From assembly GCA_964503525.1 (NCBI GenBank), contig CAZCZY010000074.1:1-10138 (forward strand): a stretch of DNA of 10,138 nt, given 5' to 3'. A program made the position numbers and the translations under genes. A model generated the notes under the pieces. It was given only the letters and a program-made list of their open reading frames with translations. It did no database searches and was not told the DNA's origin. The DNA comes from CAZCZY01 sp964503525 (lineage in GTDB: Bacteria > Patescibacteriota > JAUYIX01). The first letter of the stretch is position 1, and each line of letters opens with the position of its first letter. Below are positions 7,943 through 10,138 of the stretch, piece by piece.

Positions 7943-7948
7943 TGATTA

Positions 7949-10081
7949 ATGGAACCAACGGAAAGCCGACTGTATGCAACAAAAGGAGAACAACGTCAAC
8001 CCGCAAGGGAGACGCCTGGCAGGGAGACGTCTCGGGTTCGACCTGAGCGCGAAATCTTAGCTGATTTTACGCCAGAGCAACGCGTCGAGATTGAGCAGAA
8101 AAAGCAAGTACTCTCGGCACTCGCCCACTTTATCGGCAAGGACTTCAAGCTGCCGGTCGAACTTAACGAGCCAGGCCAAGGCTGGCACTGGGACTTCGAT
8201 GCAAACAAGGTGCGCATTGACCCCAAGGACCTGCTCGAAAAACCGATGGAGTATCTGCGCTTTGTCATCGCGCATGAAGGCGGACATCGTCGCGTCTCGC
8301 GGGTTGACACCATTCCTAAGGAGCAGTGGCAGCAACCTGGTTTTCCGTTCTTAATGAACGCGATCGAAGATCCCCGTACCAATAACTTTGTGGCTGAGAG
8401 CTACCCGCGCTTTCGTCAGCACATGGAACTGGCTTATGAACACGATCTCGATATTGAAAATCATGCAAAGGCTAAGGCAGAGAAGAAGCTCGGCTATCAA
8501 CCGCGCTTTATGCAGGCGGGGTTTGAGTACATCAAACAGTGGTTTGCAAAAGAGCGGGACAAAAGCACAGATATTTCAAAAGAACTGCCACCTGAGGTGC
8601 AGGAGGTTGTTCGTAATACTCTCACGTCGGCCGAGGACGCTTGGCTGCGCTACCCATCCCGACAGGAGGCCGACAGCGGCGAAGAAATAATTAAAAAGTA
8701 TGCCAACGTAAGCTACGAAATTATCCGCGATGAGGTCTGGCCGGACTTCCGCACACTCATTGAGCAGGACCAAAAGGATCAGCAAACGCAGGAGATGCTC
8801 AAAGATATGGAAGGTCAGGCAGGCGATGGCCAAGGTTTGCCAGGAGAACTATCTGAGAAGCTCACCGATGCGCAGGAGCAAGAGCTAAAAGAAGCGCTTA
8901 AAAAAGCCCTCGAGGCAGCGGCAGGCGAGGCAGACGCGGAAACCCCGGCTGGTGCACATCCGATCACACAACCGATCAGTCTTGGTGAGCTCTCGGAAGA
9001 GTTGCGAGCAAAGCTTAAGGAGTTTATCGATGGGTTAGCCGAAGACAAAAAAGGAGAGCTGGCAGAACGCGCGGCCGCAGCGCTCAAAGAATTTGAGCAC
9101 GATCTGGATGAGGCACTCGCTGGAAAATTAAGTGACAACCCCGAACGTGTACATCCCGAAGAGGCAGAGTCAGTACCAACGGAACCTGTTAAGCTAGAGT
9201 CGACTGAGTCTCGCGCTGAGCGCCTTAGCCAAGACGAGAAAGCTGAAGTGGAGCGGTACCGTAAGTTCGTTACGGAGGAGCTGTACAAAGACGAGACCAC
9301 TTACGAGCAGTACCGCAAAGAGGTGCTGCCGGTCATCGACCAACTCGAGAACGACCTGCGGCAGATTTTCTCGGCACGCCGCGAGAGCAAATGGCTGTCC
9401 GGATACCGTACCGGCAAGCGGCTCGATATGAAGCGTCGAATCCAAGAAAAAGCAAAGGCCGTACCCGTAGTGCAGACGCGCTCGTTTGAACGACGCGAAC
9501 TGCCCCGAGAAAAAGATTACGCTGTCACATTGCTGGTCGACCTCTCAGGCTCAATGCAAGTAGGGGGGAAGATCACCGAGACCTTTAAGGGCACCGTCGT
9601 CCTTGCTGAGGTCCTCAACAGGCTATCCATCAATACCGAGATCATCGGATTCAACGACCGCATCCACGATTTTCAGACATTTGGACAAAAAATGTCACCC
9701 GAGATTCGCAATAGTATGAGCGAGATGTTACAGGAGGTTTCGACCGCACACGCCGAATGGAACGATGATGGCTGGGCACTCGAGCAAGCGTCCGCACGAC
9801 TGTCTAAGCAGAGAGCCAAGGAAAAGTTCCTGATCGTACTCTCCGACGGCTTACCATGGCCGTCACCCGAACACGTTGGATCCCAGTTTGAGCTCAGTAC
9901 GGTAGTCAACGATGTCGCCAAACGTACCGGCCAAAAGCTTATCGGTCTTGGCATTGGTCCCGGGACCCAGCATGTTGAGACCTACTACCCTAACAGCATT
10001 GCCAACGTTGGCGTGCAAGAAATGGCTAGCAAGCTCGCAGACGTCATCCGCGAGGCGATTGTCAACTACGATCAATTTTGA
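7949..10081 (+). CDS. HEXXH metallopeptidase-like region fused to a CobT-type VWA domain
   Basis: This 710-residue protein has no signal peptide or membrane helix that I can see. Residues 1-40 are a charged, probably disordered lead. Residues about 40-200 contain FVIAHEGGHRRVSR, with a zincin-type HEXXH at His109-Glu110-Gly-Gly-His113. FLMNAIEDPRTNNFVAE (134-150) follows, where Glu140 could be the third zinc ligand, as in N..ED.R segments of CobT/VWA-type proteins. Residues about 270-440 are a highly charged Glu/Gln/Lys/Ala-rich helical linker. Residues about 460-515 carry the basic segment WLSGYRTGKRLDMKRRI seen before VWA domains of this type. The VWA domain (about 523-705) has the metal-ion-dependent adhesion motif DLSGS (Asp531, Ser533, Ser535), NDDGWAL (605-611) and LSDGLPW (Asp633), which resembles the CobT cobaltochelatase subunit. 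A cobalamin role is unlikely to follow from this alone, because no other cobalamin gene is visible. The likely partner is a MoxR/CobS-like AAA+ ATPase. Domain calls are by motif; the cellular role is unknown. Confidence 0.78.
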   Translation: MEPTESRLYATKGEQRQPARETPGRETSRVRPEREILADFTPEQRVEIEQKKQVLSALAHFIGKDFKLPVELNEPGQGWHWDFDANKVRIDPKDLLEKPMEYLRFVIAHEGGHRRVSRVDTIPKEQWQQPGFPFLMNAIEDPRTNNFVAESYPRFRQHMELAYEHDLDIENHAKAKAEKKLGYQPRFMQAGFEYIKQWFAKERDKSTDISKELPPEVQEVVRNTLTSAEDAWLRYPSRQEADSGEEIIKKYANVSYEIIRDEVWPDFRTLIEQDQKDQQTQEMLKDMEGQAGDGQGLPGELSEKLTDAQEQELKEALKKALEAAAGEADAETPAGAHPITQPISLGELSEELRAKLKEFIDGLAEDKKGELAERAAAALKEFEHDLDEALAGKLSDNPERVHPEEAESVPTEPVKLESTESRAERLSQDEKAEVERYRKFVTEELYKDETTYEQYRKEVLPVIDQLENDLRQIFSARRESKWLSGYRTGKRLDMKRRIQEKAKAVPVVQTRSFERRELPREKDYAVTLLVDLSGSMQVGGKITETFKGTVVLAEVLNRLSINTEIIGFNDRIHDFQTFGQKMSPEIRNSMSEMLQEVSTAHAEWNDDGWALEQASARLSKQRAKEKFLIVLSDGLPWPSPEHVGSQFELSTVVNDVAKRTGQKLIGLGIGPGTQHVETYYPNSIANVGVQEMASKLADVIREAIVNYDQF

Positions 10082-10101
10082 CAAACTAGGGTATTCCTTT
10101 T

Positions 10102-10138
10102 ATGCCTACTACGACCCAAGCACTTCCACACTATCTCA
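10102..10138 (+). CDS. Start of a downstream gene, cut by the window edge
   Basis: An ATG at 10102 opens a frame reading MPTTTQALPHYL with no stop before the window ends. It lies 20 bases after the VWA stop and is preceded by a weak AGGG (10088-10091) ten bases upstream. Twelve codons are too few to identify a product. From context (CobT-like VWA genes commonly sit beside an AAA+ ATPase gene) a MoxR/CobS-like ATPase is the leading guess. Confidence 0.35.
   Translation, partial: MPTTTQALPHYL

Noticed and set aside
10078..10083. Perfect TTGACA overlapping the VWA stop codon as a -35 box for the next gene
   Set aside because: With a 16-18 base spacer the -10 would fall on or inside the ATG at 10102 (TATGCC), with a poor match. 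It is likely a coincidence unless the downstream gene starts later than 10102.
1..10138. CRISPR arrays, tRNA or rRNA genes, insertion sequences and transposase genes
   Set aside because: No regularly spaced repeats, tRNA-like cloverleaf, conserved rRNA stretch or transposase motif was found. The gaps are short and filled by the hairpins and promoters described.

Overview
The window looks like a chromosomal segment from a bacterium. It holds the 3' three-quarters of rpoB, a complete rpoC, and then a small accessory region. The RNA polymerase subunits are clearly bacterial. RpoC lacks the large SI3 insertion in the trigger loop that Proteobacteria have, and it carries an extra charged helical insert near its N-terminus. 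That insert, the charged RpoB tail, the absence of obvious Shine-Dalgarno sequences and the possible leaderless genes make a Candidate Phyla Radiation (Patescibacteria-like) source my best guess. This is an inference from style only; no rRNA or other taxonomic marker is present.

Layout: rpoB (2-2956, 5' end outside the window) and rpoC (2956-6987) are joined by a one-base TAATG overlap and form one transcription unit. A 185-base gap follows (6988-7172). It contains a long GC-rich hairpin (6997-7065) that probably marks the end of the rpoBC transcript, although no U-tract follows, and then a good sigma-70-type promoter (7138-7166). Next comes a two-gene cassette with overlapping reading frames: a minimal nucleotidyltransferase (MNT, 7173-7511) and a HEPN-domain protein (7480-7893). 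This is the arrangement of an MNT/HEPN toxin-antitoxin-like module. A 55-base gap (7894-7948) holds an inverted repeat and an extended -10 element. It leads into a 710-residue protein (7949-10081) that joins an N-terminal HEXXH metallopeptidase-like region to a C-terminal CobT-type von Willebrand factor A (VWA) domain. The first 12 codons of another candidate gene start at 10102.

RpoB and RpoC form the catalytic core of RNA polymerase. The MNT and HEPN proteins probably act as a pair: the MNT protein has a complete nucleotidyltransferase active site and may nucleotidylate (for example AMPylate) its HEPN partner. The VWA protein resembles the metal-ion-binding half of CobS/CobT or MoxR/VWA machines, whose partner is an AAA+ ATPase, so the gene beginning at the right edge deserves attention.

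The least ordinary features are three. First, both accessory transcription units have a -10 box placed so that the predicted transcription start is the A of the ATG, which suggests leaderless mRNAs. Second, HEXXH and VWA domains occur in one protein next to an MNT/HEPN pair. Third, RpoC carries a coiled-coil-like insert of about 90 residues.
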